From Pluralibacter sp. UBA7423 (GTDB lineage: Bacteria > Pseudomonadota > Gammaproteobacteria > Enterobacterales > Enterobacteriaceae), in contig DKMD01000026.1 in the NCBI GenBank assembly GCA_002470465.1, forward strand, positions 124,001 through 188,000: DNA of 64,000 nucleotides. Direction: 5' to 3'. Every line of letters starts with the position of its first letter. Position 1 is the first letter of the stretch. Position numbers and translations under genes: made by a program. The notes beneath the pieces are model-generated. The model worked only from the letters and a program-made list of their open reading frames with translations, made no database searches and was not told the origin of the DNA. Positions 29,056 through 39,684 of the stretch are shown here, piece by piece.

Positions 29056-29131
29056 GCCGGGTGGCGACTAACGTCTTACCCGGCCGACTAAATTTACCTG
29101 TTAGCCGGGCAAGTGAAGCACCGCCCGGCAA
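29056..29131. repeat. REP/BIME palindromic pair between nadE and cho
   Basis: GCCGGGTGGCGACTAACG...TTACCCGGCC followed by TTAGCCGGGCAAG...CACCGCCCGGC: two inverted REP-like units. Confidence 0.75.
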
Positions 29132-29163
29132 TTCTCTTTTCTGCATCGTTCTTCATTGCTACA

Positions 29164-29179
29164 CTGTATGCATAAACAG
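29164..29179. promoter_or_regulatory. LexA box (SOS) of cho
   Basis: CTGTATGCATAAACAG matches CTGT-N8-ACAG at every fixed position and ends 14 bases before the GTG start. SOS control of cho is established in E. coli. Confidence 0.9.
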
Positions 29180-29193
29180 CATCAGGAGAGAAT

Positions 29194-30066
29194 GTGGCCC
29201 GGCGTCAATTCGCCCCGCGTCTGGAATTTGAAGCGGCGGCAATTTATGAATATCCCGAACATCTGCGCCCGTCGCTGGAAGCCCTGCCTTCTCTGCCCGG
29301 GGTTTACATTTTCCATGGCGAAAGCGACACGCTGCCGCTTTATATTGGGAAAAGCGTCAATCTGCGCAGCCGTATCCTGTCACACATGCGCACGCCCGAT
29401 GAAGCCGCCCTGCTGCGCCAGTCACGGCACATCACCTGGATCCGCACCGCCGGGGAAATCGGTGCATTGCTGCTTGAAGCCCGACTCATCAAAGAGCGGC
29501 AGCCGCTATTCAACAAGCGCCTGCGACGCAACCGTCAGCTCTGTTCTCTGCTATTGAAAGATGCACAGCCCCAGGTGGTGTACGCCAAAGAGATTGATTT
29601 TGCACACCAGCCCGGCCTGTATGGCCTTTTTGCCAACCGGCGCGCAGCGCTTCAGGCATTGCAGGCCATCGCCGATGAACACCAGCTGTGTTATGGCATT
29701 TTGGGGCTTGAAGCGGTCACGCGGGGCCGCGGCTGTTTTCGCTCGGCGTTAAAACGCTGTGCAGGAGCCTGCTGTGGGAAAGAAAGCGTTGAGGCGCACC
29801 AGCAGCGGCTGCTGGCAGGACTGGCAAAACTTCAGCTGACCTGCTGGCCGTGGAAAGGTGCGATTGCGTTAAAGGAGAGCAGCGAAGGCATGACCGACTA
29901 CCTGATCATCCACAACTGGCTGTGGCTGGGCTCGGTCAGCGCATTAGCCGATGCAGACACGCTGCGTCGCCTGCCTGCCGGGTTCGATCACGACGGCTAC
30001 AAAATTCTCTGCAAGCCGCTGTTAGCCCGCGAGGCTGAAATTATCGACCTGGCTGACGCTATCTGA
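29194..30066 (+). CDS. cho: Excinuclease Cho (UvrC homologue)
   Basis: Endonuclease that makes an alternative 3' incision during UvrAB nucleotide excision repair. 290 residues from a GTG start (AGGAG upstream), aligned with MVRR... of E. coli Cho. The GIY-YIG domain is clear: [20 protein letters not shown], then [13 protein letters not shown] and the catalytic Glu in [13 protein letters not shown] cysteine cluster [11 protein letters not shown] follows. Its 3' end overlaps the convergent ves gene by 45 bases. Confidence 0.95.
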   Translation: MARRQFAPRLEFEAAAIYEYPEHLRPSLEALPSLPGVYIFHGESDTLPLYIGKSVNLRSRILSHMRTPDEAALLRQSRHITWIRTAGEIGALLLEARLIKERQPLFNKRLRRNRQLCSLLLKDAQPQVVYAKEIDFAHQPGLYGLFANRRAALQALQAIADEHQLCYGILGLEAVTRGRGCFRSALKRCAGACCGKESVEAHQQRLLAGLAKLQLTCWPWKGAIALKESSEGMTDYLIIHNWLWLGSVSALADADTLRRLPAGFDHDGYKILCKPLLAREAEIIDLADAI

Positions 30067-30624
30067 CGGCCAGGTCGGGTTCAGGCTAATCGCACTGTAG
30101 AGAATTTTTCCTTCGTCTTTCAGCAGGCGTATCGTGTGCTGCTCGTCCTGCCAGAACGCCCCCTGGTCGGCGGTGAGCAGCTTATCGCCGAGCTGCCATG
30201 CTCCGCTCAGCACCAGCACCATGCCGCCGCGCGCGCCAAAGCTGGTGAATGTCCTGTCCGCCACGCGCACCTTTGCCTGACAGCGCTCACGGCGGGTCAT
30301 GATATTCAGCTCCATTGACATCTGTCCTTCGGAAAGCTCGGCTCGCACCGTCTGCTCACCGGCAAATCCGAATGGCTGAAAGCGTTTCAGCGTATGGTGA
30401 AAGTCCTTCCCGCCGTCGAGCGTCACTTCACCGCCCTCCAGCAGCGTCATGACACGATCTACGCCTGGAAATGCAGAAAACTCGCCGTTGCCCGCAATAG
30501 AAGCAATGCTGGCACGCCATGTAAAATCGCGTGTGCCGGGTGGAAAACAGCACAGTTCGCGCGTTTCTCCTGCGCCATTTTTCCACAGACTGACCGGCAT
30601 CTTGCGAATATCAAAGTATTCCAT
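30022..30624 (-). CDS. ves: Ves, HutD-family cupin protein
   Basis: 200 residues, about 9 more than E. coli Ves, with the extra at the C-terminus ([21 protein letters not shown]). The HutD/Ves cupin core is seen: [39 protein letters not shown]. It was named for cold- and stress-inducibility; its biochemical role is unknown. Of three consecutive start-like codons the ATG at 30624 has the best spacing from AGGAG. Its last 45 bases overlap cho on the other strand. Confidence 0.92.
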   Translation of the reverse strand: MEYFDIRKMPVSLWKNGAGETRELCCFPPGTRDFTWRASIASIAGNGEFSAFPGVDRVMTLLEGGEVTLDGGKDFHHTLKRFQPFGFAGEQTVRAELSEGQMSMELNIMTRRERCQAKVRVADRTFTSFGARGGMVLVLSGAWQLGDKLLTADQGAFWQDEQHTIRLLKDEGKILYSAISLNPTWPSDSVSQVDNFSLAG

Positions 30625-30835
30625 CATCACTCCTGAAGAACGACTCAGGCCGCGACGAAGGCAGCCCTGTTTATTGTCTTTTTTTGTTCACCACGGACGG
30701 AGTATCGGCACAGGACGGCCATTGCCTTAGCGGCTTTACGCAAGCATGAAGGTAAGATACTGATATTGCATAAAAAAGAATCAAATGGTGGCTGCTAAGG
30801 CAGCATACCGGGAATGCGGCAACAGGCAGACAAAG

Positions 30836-30889
30836 AAAAACCGCCGGTTCTGCCCACAGCCTGAGCGGCGTATGGGCAGGACCGGCGGT
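30836..30889 (-). terminator. spy terminator
   Basis: Long imperfect stem: ACCGCCGGTTCTGCCCA (30840-30856) with TGGGCAGGACCGGCGGT (30873-30889), followed on the minus strand by TTTTTCTTTG. Located just after spy. Confidence 0.9.
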
Positions 30890-30909
30890 CTTAAGACTGT
30901 GCGACCGAA

Positions 30910-31395
30910 TTATTCAGCAGCGGGGGCCATTTTACCTTCCGGTGCGTGACGTTCTGTCAGACGCTTCTCAAAATTGGCATTAAACTGCTTTTTCTGTTCC
31001 GGGGTCAGAATGTTGTAAATCTTGTTCTGCGTTTCCATGCGGGAAACGGCCATCTCTTTGTGCTGCGCTTCCATTTTGCTCACCATCTCTTCGGCTTTCG
31101 CTTTATCGAAGGTGTCGCTGGCAATCAGGCTATGCATGGCGCGACGTTCGTCGAGGGACGGACGCTGCATTTTGCCGCGCTGCTCTTTCATGATGTCACG
31201 GATTTGCTGCTTCTGCGCATCGGTCAGGTTCAGGCCTTTGAACATCATGTCATGATGCATGCCCGGCTTACCTTTGTGATGCATCATTGGTGCAGCGTCT
31301 GTGGTGCCCGTTACCGAGGTTTCAACCGCGTGAGCCAGGCCGGTTGCGCCCAGAGCCAGGGTAGAGGCAAGAATCAGAGTAGTCAGCTTTTTCAT
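30910..31395 (-). CDS. spy: Periplasmic chaperone Spy
   Basis: 161-residue ATP-independent periplasmic chaperone, dimeric and cradle-shaped. Signal peptide about 1-23 (MKKLTTLILASTLALGATGL, cut near AHA). The two LTxxQ motifs are present as LTDAQKQQIRDIM and LTPEQKKQFNANF, and the charged helices between them fit the family. It is induced by envelope stress through Cpx and Bae. Confidence 0.96.
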   Translation of the reverse strand: MKKLTTLILASTLALGATGLAHAVETSVTGTTDAAPMMHHKGKPGMHHDMMFKGLNLTDAQKQQIRDIMKEQRGKMQRPSLDERRAMHSLIASDTFDKAKAEEMVSKMEAQHKEMAVSRMETQNKIYNILTPEQKKQFNANFEKRLTERHAPEGKMAPAAE

Positions 31396-31759
31396 CGTAT
31401 ATTCCTTACTTTCAGTTATTTTTTACGGCAATGTTTACAACAAGATTTTTACTGCACATCGCCGTGTTGACGTGATTAACTTTACGGGGTTCAACGTCAA
31501 TTAGTCAGAGCAAGCGTAAAACAATGAAAGTACAAAAACGCTGTTTTAACCAATTATGAAGAAAATAAGGAAAAATGATGGAGAGTTGCGAGGAATAATA
31601 ACTAATAGACTGTTATTAAAGAGATTATGAAGAAGTTTAGCGCAGTCCTGATTAATTAAAAAGCGGTTTATAAGAATAGTCCGCAATTGTTCGTAAAAAC
31701 ATTTTTGGTTCAGCAATGATAAAACGGCGCAGATTGTGTTCCACGCCCTTTATTAAACA
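31396..31759. other. Intergenic region between spy and astE
   Basis: 364 AT-rich bases with the spy promoter. A CpxR-like direct repeat is at 31516-31530. No gene or clear astE terminator was found. Confidence 0.5.
31516..31530. promoter_or_regulatory. CpxR-like box upstream of spy
   Basis: GTAAA-N5-GAAAG resembles the CpxR direct repeat GTAAA-N5-GTAAA (8 of 10 positions). spy is a known CpxR target. About 120 bases before the start codon. Confidence 0.4.
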
Positions 31760-32722
31760 CTAATTCTTTTCACGAACCAGCATCAGACCCGCCCGCAGGC
31801 CTGGCGCAACGTTGGGATTAGGGAACAGCACATATTCCGTTTCGTACTTCACCTGCCAACGCATGTCCCCCTCCTCCGCCAACAGAGTACCTTCACTAAA
31901 CGGCGTAAAGTTCAGCGTGTCATTGGACATATGCAGCACAAAGCGGTCGTCGTGCCGGGTGATTTGTTGCGCCACCCTGTACTTCTGCGGCAAAGGTGCC
32001 GAAGCGATATCACCGCCAAGCAGCCGCGCCATCGCCCGCTGCGTCGTGGAGAACTGGTTTAAATCGTTCTGACCAAACGGCAGCGCTTTACCGAGTTCCA
32101 GCGTGCAGGCGAGCGCGCTGAAACGCTCGGTGCTGTAATGCGTAAACGTTCCGCCAGGGCTTTGATGAAACACCAGCGCCTCGAGCCCCGCCGCGCCAAG
32201 CCAGTGCAGAAATGCCTCGTCCCAGGGTTCTTTGCGCAGCGGCAGCACGCCAAACCGAACGTGGTGCGACCCGCGAATGGCAGTATGCAGATCGAGATGC
32301 CAGCGCTCGCTGTCCAGCGGCTGCCAGAACTGTGACAGCGCGTGCTCCAGCCGCGCCGCCCGCGCCGTTTCCAGCGACGGGACAAACTCATGCCAGCGTC
32401 CGCCAAACATCCGGTTCAGATCGCTGTGCAGATAGCGCTTATTCTCTGCCAGAGCGGGAGGATTGCCGAGCACCACCAGCAGGCGCCAGCTTAGCGTGAT
32501 GGTGCCAGCAAACAGGGCCTTCAGCAGCGCATCCAGCATTTCAACCGGGGCCGTTTCGTTGCCATGAATGCCCGCAGAGAGCACCATTGCACGGGCGCTG
32601 GAGACAAACGGCGTCAGCTCCAGCAGGCCAGTGTCATGCCACTGCCAGTGAAACAGCTCCGTTTCTCCGCGCGTCTGCGTCGGTTGTTCGCCGGCCAGAG
32701 TCAGCGCCAGAAAGTCCATCAT
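31760..32722 (-). CDS. astE: Succinylglutamate desuccinylase AstE
   Basis: Last step of the arginine succinyltransferase pathway, releasing glutamate and succinate. 320 residues of the zinc carboxypeptidase-like AstE/AspA family. Zinc ligands: [15 protein letters not shown] (His and Glu) and [11 protein letters not shown] (His); the catalytic Glu is expected in the later [11 protein letters not shown] block. Two adjacent ATG codons follow AAAGGAGG; the first is used here. Terminal gene of astCADBE. Confidence 0.95.
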   Translation of the reverse strand: MMDFLALTLAGEQPTQTRGETELFHWQWHDTGLLELTPFVSSARAMVLSAGIHGNETAPVEMLDALLKALFAGTITLSWRLLVVLGNPPALAENKRYLHSDLNRMFGGRWHEFVPSLETARAARLEHALSQFWQPLDSERWHLDLHTAIRGSHHVRFGVLPLRKEPWDEAFLHWLGAAGLEALVFHQSPGGTFTHYSTERFSALACTLELGKALPFGQNDLNQFSTTQRAMARLLGGDIASAPLPQKYRVAQQITRHDDRFVLHMSNDTLNFTPFSEGTLLAEEGDMRWQVKYETEYVLFPNPNVAPGLRAGLMLVREKN

Positions 32723-32733
32723 TACGCCTCCTT

Positions 32734-34059
32734 TTATTGCTGGAACGGATAAACCGAGCCCAGCCCCAGAATTTGCGTCAGCTGATCCAGTGCCTCGCGC
32801 CCTTCGCGCAGCAGCTGCGGATCGGCTAAATCGGCCTGCGTCAGGCGATCGCGATAATAGCGGTCAACCCAGGTATTCAGGGTATCGAACAGGCGATCGT
32901 TCATCAGAACCGACGGGTTAACCGCCTGCATCTCCGCTTCATTAAGCACGACACGCAGGCGCAGGCACGCCGGGCCGCCGCCGTTGGCCATGCTTTCACG
33001 CAGGTCGAACACCTTCAGCTCGTTAATCGGGTTATCCTGCACCAGCATATCGTTAAGATAAGACCAGACCCCCTGATGCTCCTGGGACTCTTTTGGCAGC
33101 ACCAGCATCATGCTGCCGTCGGGTTTGCTCAGCAGCTGGCTGTTGAACAGGTACGTCGCCACCGCGTCATTGACTGACACGCGCGAGGTGGGCACTTCGA
33201 TCGGCGTGAAGCCCGGTACGCGCTCAGCCAGCTGTGCCAGAAGCTGCGGCTGATTGAGGAATGCCTGCTCATGGCAGAACAGCACCTGGCGGTTGCTGAC
33301 GGCGATCACGTCATTATGAAACACGCCCTGGTCAATCACCGACGGGTTTTGCTGAGCGAATACAACCTGCTGCGGATTGACCTGATTGAGCCGCGCCACG
33401 GCCTGACTCGCCTCCAGCGTCTGGCGTGCCGGGTAGCGCAGAGGCTGATGATGGCCGTTCTCTTCCCGACCATAGACGAAAAGCTGCAGGCCGGGCTGGC
33501 CGTACTCACCGCCGAGGCGGTTATGGTTCGCCGCCCCTTCATCACCGAACATCGCCACCTGCGGCAGCGCACCATGAACGGCAAAGGCCTGCTCATTGCT
33601 GAAAATCGCCCTCAGCACCGCCTCAGTGGTCGGCGCTTCGCTGGCGCGATGGAATTTGTTATTGAGGTTGGCCACCGTCAGGTGCACTTTTCCGTCGAGC
33701 GCGTCTGCGGAAGGGCAAACCGTGGCGGCATTCGCCACCCACATTGAGGAAGCCGAACTGACGGAAGAAAGCAGCTGCGGCGCCAGCGCGGCGGCCTTTG
33801 CAATCACCTGCTCGTCGCTGCCGCTGAAGCCCAGCTGGCGCAGCAATGACACATTAGGGCGCTCCTGCGGAGGCAGAACCGCCTGTTTATAGCCGAGATC
33901 CGCCAGCGCTTTCATCTTCAGCAGCCCCTGCTTCGCGGCAAGCTGCGGATTAGAGACGCGAAAACGATGCTTCGTTGACGCCTCATTGCCAAATGACAGC
34001 CCGGCATAGTGGTGCGTCAGCCCCGGCAGGCCATCGAAGTTCACTTCCCAGGCCTTCAT
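32734..34059 (-). CDS. astB: N-succinylarginine dihydrolase AstB
   Basis: Converts succinylarginine to succinylornithine with release of two ammonia and CO2. 441 residues of the amidinotransferase-type fold. It begins [20 protein letters not shown]. The nucleophile Cys lies in [12 protein letters not shown], and the catalytic His and Glu/Asp are expected in [10 protein letters not shown] and elsewhere. Its start overlaps the astD stop by four bases. Confidence 0.96.
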   Translation of the reverse strand: MKAWEVNFDGLPGLTHHYAGLSFGNEASTKHRFRVSNPQLAAKQGLLKMKALADLGYKQAVLPPQERPNVSLLRQLGFSGSDEQVIAKAAALAPQLLSSVSSASSMWVANAATVCPSADALDGKVHLTVANLNNKFHRASEAPTTEAVLRAIFSNEQAFAVHGALPQVAMFGDEGAANHNRLGGEYGQPGLQLFVYGREENGHHQPLRYPARQTLEASQAVARLNQVNPQQVVFAQQNPSVIDQGVFHNDVIAVSNRQVLFCHEQAFLNQPQLLAQLAERVPGFTPIEVPTSRVSVNDAVATYLFNSQLLSKPDGSMMLVLPKESQEHQGVWSYLNDMLVQDNPINELKVFDLRESMANGGGPACLRLRVVLNEAEMQAVNPSVLMNDRLFDTLNTWVDRYYRDRLTQADLADPQLLREGREALDQLTQILGLGSVYPFQQ

Positions 34060-35534
34060 GATGTCACCTCAGCGGAAAAATCGAGGCCAGGATTCAGCGT
34101 GCCCGGCAACACTAGCGCAGGAGACTCAAGGCTTGCCATCGGCCACGCACAGTAATCCGCGGCATACCATGCCCCCGGACGGTGATTGCCCGAAGCGCCC
34201 ACGCCACCAAACGGCGCGGTACTTGCGGCACCCGTCAACGGCTTGTTCCAGTTGACGATTCCGGCCCGGGCTTCCAGCAGCAGCTGGTCGAATTTTTCAC
34301 GTTCAGCGGAGACCAGCCCACAGGAAAGGCCATAGCGGGTGTTATTGGCAAGCTGGATGGCCTCATCAAATTCGTCGTAGCGCCACACGCACAGCAGCGG
34401 ACCGAACACTTCTTCATCCGGCACGTTCTGCACCTGCGTCATGTCGATAATCCCTGGCGTCACAAGCGACGTGCCTGGCTCCAGCAGACGAGGCTCCAGT
34501 AGCGTCACGCCGCCGTTAGCCACGTGTTGCAGCCATGCGGTACGAACGTTTTGTGCAGCCTGTTCGGAAATCAGCCCACCGATAAACGGCTGTGGTTCCG
34601 CATTCCAGCTGCCCGGAATAATACGACGGGTCACGTCGACAAGGCGTTTGAGGAAGGCGTCGCCCGCTTCACCGCGTTTTACCAGCAGACGGCGTGCGCA
34701 GGTGCAACGCTGCCCGGCGGTAATGAACGCAGACTGCACAGCGACGTGAACAGCGGCGTCAAGATCCTGCGGCTCATCGATAATCAGCGGGTTGTTGCCG
34801 CCCATTTCAAGCGCAAGAATTTTCTGCGGCTGCCCGGCCAGCTGGCGGTGCAGCGTGAAGCCGGTGTTTGAGCTGCCGGTGAACAGCAGGCCATCGAGAT
34901 CGGCCTGTGAGCTCAGGGCTTCCCCCACAGCACGACCGCCCTGAATCAGGTTCAGTACGCCCGCCGGTAATCCCGCCTTCTCCCATAGCTTCACGACCGC
35001 TTCGCCGCTCATCGGCGTCAGTTCGCTCGGTTTGAAAACGACGGTATTGCCCGCCAGCAGCGCAGGGACGATATGTCCGTTCGGCAAATGGCCGGGGAAG
35101 TTGTAGGGGCCGAATACCGCCAGCACGCCATGCGGACGGTGGCGCAGGGTTGCCGCGCCGTCAGGCATTGGCGTTGCCTGTTCGCCAGTGCGGCTATGAT
35201 AGCCCTTCACCGAAATGGCAATTTTGTTCATCATCGCGCCGATTTCCGTCGCCGCCTCCCAGCGCGGTTTGCCGGTTTCGCGGGCGATGACTTCGGTCAA
35301 CGCTGCTTTATGTTCTTCCAGCAGAGAAGCAAATTTTTCTGCAATTTGCTGACGAGCGCTGAACGGCAGTTTTGCCCATGCAGGGAATGCGGCACGGGCA
35401 GCCCGGACGGCCTCAGCGACCTGTTCAGCATCCGCATCATTTCCGCGCCACACCGCTTCGTGTGTGACCGGGTTGGCTTTGCTGCGTGCCTCTGCGCGCC
35501 CGGCGACCCAGTCGCCGTTGATCCATAGACTCAT
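34056..35534 (-). CDS. astD: N-succinylglutamate 5-semialdehyde dehydrogenase AstD
   Basis: 492-residue NAD+-dependent aldehyde dehydrogenase of the AST pathway. The catalytic Cys is in [12 protein letters not shown], the general-base Glu in [12 protein letters not shown] and the cofactor loop in [11 protein letters not shown]. Joined to neighbours astA and astB by 4-base overlaps. Confidence 0.97.
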   Translation of the reverse strand: MSLWINGDWVAGRAEARSKANPVTHEAVWRGNDADAEQVAEAVRAARAAFPAWAKLPFSARQQIAEKFASLLEEHKAALTEVIARETGKPRWEAATEIGAMMNKIAISVKGYHSRTGEQATPMPDGAATLRHRPHGVLAVFGPYNFPGHLPNGHIVPALLAGNTVVFKPSELTPMSGEAVVKLWEKAGLPAGVLNLIQGGRAVGEALSSQADLDGLLFTGSSNTGFTLHRQLAGQPQKILALEMGGNNPLIIDEPQDLDAAVHVAVQSAFITAGQRCTCARRLLVKRGEAGDAFLKRLVDVTRRIIPGSWNAEPQPFIGGLISEQAAQNVRTAWLQHVANGGVTLLEPRLLEPGTSLVTPGIIDMTQVQNVPDEEVFGPLLCVWRYDEFDEAIQLANNTRYGLSCGLVSAEREKFDQLLLEARAGIVNWNKPLTGAASTAPFGGVGASGNHRPGAWYAADYCAWPMASLESPALVLPGTLNPGLDFSAEVTS

Positions 35535-36565
35535 ACTTTTTTCTCCTCAGGGCAAAGACGCACCAGCCGCACGCGGTCACCCGCATGACACTTCAGGGCA
35601 TCCAGCTGTTTCGCGCTCAGTAACAGTTTGTCGGTGTGCGGATCGGCCTGCACCAGCATCGCGCGAAAGTGCTCATAGTTTTCGTTCGCCACCAGACAGG
35701 TTGGCAGCTCGCCCGGCGCGGGCTGACCTTCCCCCACTTCCACCAGACGGCTTTTACGGATGGCCCGGATGCGATCCACGTCGCATTCCAGCGTCGGACC
35801 GCCGTCGAAAATATCAACGTAGTTACGGTAGCGGAATCCTTCTTTCTCCAGCACCGCACGGGCGGGCGCGGTTTGCGGATGCACTTCGCCAATCACCGCA
35901 CGCGCTTCCGGCGTCAGGAAATCGGTGTAGATCGGGTGCTTCGGCATCAGCTCAGCGATGAATGCTTTCTGCCCGGTGCCGCACAGGTAATCAGCGCGCG
36001 CAAACGGCATGGAGAAGAAGCGCTGGCCGAGGCTTTCCCAGAACGGGGAGTAGCCATGTTCATCGATAACGCCGCGCATCTCAGCGACAACTTTTTCGTT
36101 GAAGCGATCGCGGAACGCCGCCATAAACAGAAAACGGGATTTCGACAACAGATAGCCGTTACCCTCTTTACGCCAGTCCGGGTCAAGGAACAGCGTGCAA
36201 AGCTCGCTGCTTCCAGTGTGGTCATGAGTAAGGAATAGCGTCGGTAATGCGTTGTAAACGTTCAGCTCTTTTGAAGCGTGGACCAGCGTTCCCACGCGGT
36301 AGTTGTACCACGGGTCATGCAGGCCGACTGCAACTTCAATGGCGCAGATCCCGGCCACGCGCCCCTGTTCAGTATCCTCCAGCACGAACACATAACCCTG
36401 ATCGCCCTTCTCCAGGCTGCCGCTCCAGGTATTAATAGAGCGCTCAATGCGGTCGGCAAGCGTTTTTTCATCCACGGGAAGCGACGTCAGGCCGCCGCCG
36501 GTTTTCCCTGCCAGAGCCAGCACGCCGGACAAATCCTCGCGTCCGACCGGGCGAATCACCATCAT
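35531..36565 (-). CDS. astA: Arginine N-succinyltransferase AstA
   Basis: First step of AST arginine degradation: transfers succinyl from succinyl-CoA to arginine. 344 residues with [15 protein letters not shown] at the start. Family blocks: [51 protein letters not shown] and [17 protein letters not shown]. Overlaps astC and astD by four bases each. Confidence 0.97.
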   Translation of the reverse strand: MMVIRPVGREDLSGVLALAGKTGGGLTSLPVDEKTLADRIERSINTWSGSLEKGDQGYVFVLEDTEQGRVAGICAIEVAVGLHDPWYNYRVGTLVHASKELNVYNALPTLFLTHDHTGSSELCTLFLDPDWRKEGNGYLLSKSRFLFMAAFRDRFNEKVVAEMRGVIDEHGYSPFWESLGQRFFSMPFARADYLCGTGQKAFIAELMPKHPIYTDFLTPEARAVIGEVHPQTAPARAVLEKEGFRYRNYVDIFDGGPTLECDVDRIRAIRKSRLVEVGEGQPAPGELPTCLVANENYEHFRAMLVQADPHTDKLLLSAKQLDALKCHAGDRVRLVRLCPEEKKV

Positions 36566-37782
36566 GATGTCACCCCGGCGACAAAGCGTTCACAGGTGCT
36601 GGCGAAGCGGTCAAGGCCGGTCTTCACCTCTTCTTCGCTGATGATAAGCGCTGGCGCAAAGCGCACGACGTTGGCCCCTGCAATCAGCACCATCAGGCCG
36701 TTTTCTGCGGCAAGCTGGCTAATTTGCTTCGCTTTCCCGGCATACTCAGCCTTCAGCACGCAGCCAATAAGCAGGCCCATGCCGCGAATATCGTCGAACA
36801 GAGCAAATTTCGCATTGATCGCCGTCAGGCGTTCAGTAAACCACTGATGGCGTTGCTTCACACCGTTCAGCACCTCATGGGTATTGATCATGCCGAATAC
36901 CACACCCGCCACCGCACAGGCTAGTGGGTTGCCGCCGTAGGTGGTGCCGTGGGTGCCGACGGTCATAACGCGGGCGAACTCATCACGAGCCAGCAGCGCA
37001 CCAATCGGGAAACCGCCGCCCAGCGCTTTTGCCGTTGAGAGCACGTCCGGGGTTACGCCGTAATGCATGTAGGCATAGAGCTCGCCGGTGCGGCCCACGC
37101 CGGTCTGAACTTCATCGAAAATCAGCACTGCATTGTGCTTATCGCACAGCGCACGCAGCTCTTGCAGAAACGCCGGAGTAGCCGGAACCACACCGCCTTC
37201 GCCCTGCACGGGCTCGACGATCACCGCGCAGGTGTCGTCATTAATCAGTGCGCGAGCCGAGTCGATATCGTTATAAATCGCGTGCTGGATCTGCGGCGGC
37301 AGCGGTGCAAAATCCTGGGAATAAGAAGGCTGACCGCCCGCACTCACGGTGAACAACGTCCGGCCATGGAAGGCATTTTTGAAGGCCACGATGCCGCTTT
37401 TCTGCGGGCCAAATTTGTCATGGGCATACTTGCGCGCCAGCTTCAGAGCAGCTTCGTTGGCTTCAGCACCGGAATTGCAGAAGAAAATTTTGTCGGCAAA
37501 GGTCGCATCGATAAGCTGCTTCGCAAGCTTCAGCACCGGCTCGTTGCTGTAGCCGTTGCCGGTATGCCAGAACTTGCCTGCCTGTTCGGTCAGCGCCTGC
37601 ACCATCGCCGGGTGCGCATGCCCCAGCGCGTTCACCGCGATACCACCTGCAAAATCAATGTATTCTTTCCCCTGCTGATCCCACAGGCGAGAACCTTCCC
37701 CACGTACCGGAATAAAAGGCGCCGGGGCGTAAACCGGCATCATCCAATCGTCAAAATTTCCACGCGTCACTGACTGATTCAT
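36562..37782 (-). CDS. astC: Succinylornithine transaminase AstC
   Basis: PLP-dependent class III aminotransferase making succinylglutamate semialdehyde. The start at 37782 ([13 protein letters not shown]) gives 406 residues, the family length; the 7-codon upstream extension is not used. The PLP Lys is in [12 protein letters not shown], with [13 protein letters not shown] and [13 protein letters not shown] also seen. First gene of the operon, behind a sigma-54 promoter. It can also act on acetylornithine. Confidence 0.97.
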   Translation of the reverse strand: MNQSVTRGNFDDWMMPVYAPAPFIPVRGEGSRLWDQQGKEYIDFAGGIAVNALGHAHPAMVQALTEQAGKFWHTGNGYSNEPVLKLAKQLIDATFADKIFFCNSGAEANEAALKLARKYAHDKFGPQKSGIVAFKNAFHGRTLFTVSAGGQPSYSQDFAPLPPQIQHAIYNDIDSARALINDDTCAVIVEPVQGEGGVVPATPAFLQELRALCDKHNAVLIFDEVQTGVGRTGELYAYMHYGVTPDVLSTAKALGGGFPIGALLARDEFARVMTVGTHGTTYGGNPLACAVAGVVFGMINTHEVLNGVKQRHQWFTERLTAINAKFALFDDIRGMGLLIGCVLKAEYAGKAKQISQLAAENGLMVLIAGANVVRFAPALIISEEEVKTGLDRFASTCERFVAGVTS

Positions 37783-38176
37783 AGCAACCTCTTCCGGTAA
37801 CAATTACGTTATTGTGATGTTAATAAAAATGAGTGTTTGTGCTGTAAATGTATATTGCACGCATCGTGCCAGCCAGCGACAAAAGTGCATAAACGGAAGT
37901 GGGCAACTTAATATCAATAAGTTACAGCCAAACGCTATTCACCGAATCTGCATATAAAGTGAATAGAAAGGGATTTCTGTGCCATTAGCAGCGTTAATAA
38001 TTGCAGCATTATGCATTAGAGGAACTTAATTCACGTTCTGTGAAGGCAGCGACATTTATCGTAAGTCTGCGCCCCAAAATGGAGCGGAATGCCCTGTAAA
38101 AGAGCAGGTTTGTCACCCTTACCGCTCTGCACTACGCTGAATCTGATTATTTCGTGAACAGCTGAGTGGGGTATCA
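37783..38176. other. Divergent control region between astC and the flavoprotein gene
   Basis: About 390 bases with the astC sigma-54 promoter at 37856-37871. The AT-rich part that follows would be the place for NtrC and ArgR binding; I could not define those sites by eye. No gene is supported. Confidence 0.5.
37856..37871 (-). promoter_or_regulatory. Sigma-54 promoter of astCADBE
   Basis: On the minus strand TGGCACGATGCGTGCA matches TGGCACN5TTGCA with one change; the invariant GG and GC have the required spacing. It is about 75 bases before the astC start. NtrC/RpoN control of ast during nitrogen limitation is established. Confidence 0.8.
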
Positions 38177-39574
38177 ATGCGGCACTTTGATGCAATTCTG
38201 ATTGGTGCAGGCCAGGCAGCGCCCTCGCTTGCCGTTGAGTTAGCAGAGAGAGGCCAGCGGGTCGCGCTGATCGAAGGCAATTTACTGGGCGGAACCTGCG
38301 TGAACGTGGGCTGTACGCCGACCAAAACGCTGCGCAAATCCGCCCGCGTGGCGCATATGGTAAGCCGGGCCGCGGAATTTGGCGTGATGACAGGGCCGGT
38401 CAGCGTCGATTTTGCAGCAGCGATGCAGCGCATGCGGGCGCGGGTTGAAACTTCGCGGCTTGGCCTGACGGACTGGCTTGACGCGACGGCGAATGTCGAA
38501 ACTCTCCACGGCTGGGCGAGCTTTCAGGGGCGCGACGGCGACCGATTTCTGATTGAGACCAACGGCGAAACCCTTTCTACGGCGCGCGTCTACCTGAATA
38601 CCGGCACCCGTGCGGTCATTCCCGATGTGCCTGGAATCGAGAGCGTGCCGTATCTGGATAACGTCAGCATTCTGGCGCTGACCGAATGTCCAGCACATTT
38701 AATTATCGTGGGTGCCAGCTACATCGGGCTTGAGCTGGGGCAAATCTTCCGCCGGCTGGGCGCGCAGGTTTCCATCATTCATCGTACCGGGCGGATTGCC
38801 GAACGCGAAGATGAGGACATCAGCGAGCACATTGCAGAGTTCCTGCGTGCCGAAGGGATCGCATTTTACCTGAACAGCAGCGTCAATCAGCTAATGCGTA
38901 GTGATGAAGGCCTGAGCGCCCGTCTCAGCGATAACCAAGAAATTCACGGCAGCCACATTCTGTTTGCTACCGGGCGGCAGACCAACGTTGAACGCCTGAA
39001 TCTTAGCGCCGTGGGTGTGGAAACGAATGCGCGTGGCTTTATTCGCACCGATGCACGCTTCAATACCAGCGTGGCCGGTATCAAAGCGCTCGGCGACGTT
39101 AACGGACGCGGCGCGTTTACGCACACCAGCTATCACGATCACCAGATTGTGTTGGCGGAATTCGACGGTCAGCATCCCGCAGGGCAATGGCAGGATGCCG
39201 ACAGGCGCGTGCTGAGCTACGCCATGTTTACCGACCCGCCTTTGGGTCGCGTGGGCATCACACTTTCTCAGGCAAAGGCGCTTGCAAACAAAGGGCAAAA
39301 GATTCTGGTAGCGGAAATCGCCATGGCCGACGTCAGCCGCGCGAAAGAGGAAGATGAAACCTGGGGCATGATGCGGTTTATCATCGATGCCGAAAGCGAG
39401 CGTTTTCTCGGCGCAGCCATCCTCGGCATTGGCGGGGACGAAATTATCGCGGTCATCACTAACTTTATGGCGACAGGCGCGAGCTACAGGCTGATGCAGC
39501 AGGCCCTGCCCATCCATCCGACCGTAGCAGAATTCTTCCCGACGGTGCTGGCAAGGCTGCGGGCATTGAAATGA
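38177..39574 (+). CDS. Pyridine nucleotide-disulfide oxidoreductase (mercuric reductase-like)
   Basis: 465-residue FAD enzyme. FAD-binding ILIGAGQAAPSLAVELAERG, redox-active disulfide in GGTCVNVGCTPTKTL, NAD(P)-binding LIIVGASYIGLELGQIF, second FAD motif VAGIKALGDVNG, and the C-terminal dimer domain with LPIHPTVAEFFPT holding the active-site His and Glu. There is no MerA N-terminal metal-binding domain and no C-terminal Cys pair, so mercury reduction is unlikely. Related proteins are usually annotated only as FAD-containing oxidoreductase. The substrate is unknown. It has its own promoter region, divergent from ast. Confidence 0.9.
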   Translation: MRHFDAILIGAGQAAPSLAVELAERGQRVALIEGNLLGGTCVNVGCTPTKTLRKSARVAHMVSRAAEFGVMTGPVSVDFAAAMQRMRARVETSRLGLTDWLDATANVETLHGWASFQGRDGDRFLIETNGETLSTARVYLNTGTRAVIPDVPGIESVPYLDNVSILALTECPAHLIIVGASYIGLELGQIFRRLGAQVSIIHRTGRIAEREDEDISEHIAEFLRAEGIAFYLNSSVNQLMRSDEGLSARLSDNQEIHGSHILFATGRQTNVERLNLSAVGVETNARGFIRTDARFNTSVAGIKALGDVNGRGAFTHTSYHDHQIVLAEFDGQHPAGQWQDADRRVLSYAMFTDPPLGRVGITLSQAKALANKGQKILVAEIAMADVSRAKEEDETWGMMRFIIDAESERFLGAAILGIGGDEIIAVITNFMATGASYRLMQQALPIHPTVAEFFPTVLARLRALK

Positions 39575-39575
39575 C

Positions 39576-39606
39576 ATGGCCCGGCTATCAGGCCGGGGCC
39601 GCAACA
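39576..39606 (+). terminator. Hairpin after the flavoprotein gene
   Basis: GGCCCGGC / GCCGGGGCC-type stem directly after the stop. GC-rich, no T run, so it may be a REP-like element rather than a true terminator. Confidence 0.45.
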
Positions 39607-39684
39607 GCATAACACTGCAGAAGTCAGGCGCCACAAATTCTGCTAACATCCCTGCATCATTCACCTTACACAGTAACAGCAACT

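Noticed and set aside
37872..38100. NtrC or ArgR sites upstream of astC
   Set aside because: Expected from knowledge of ast regulation, but no match good enough by eye to place coordinates.
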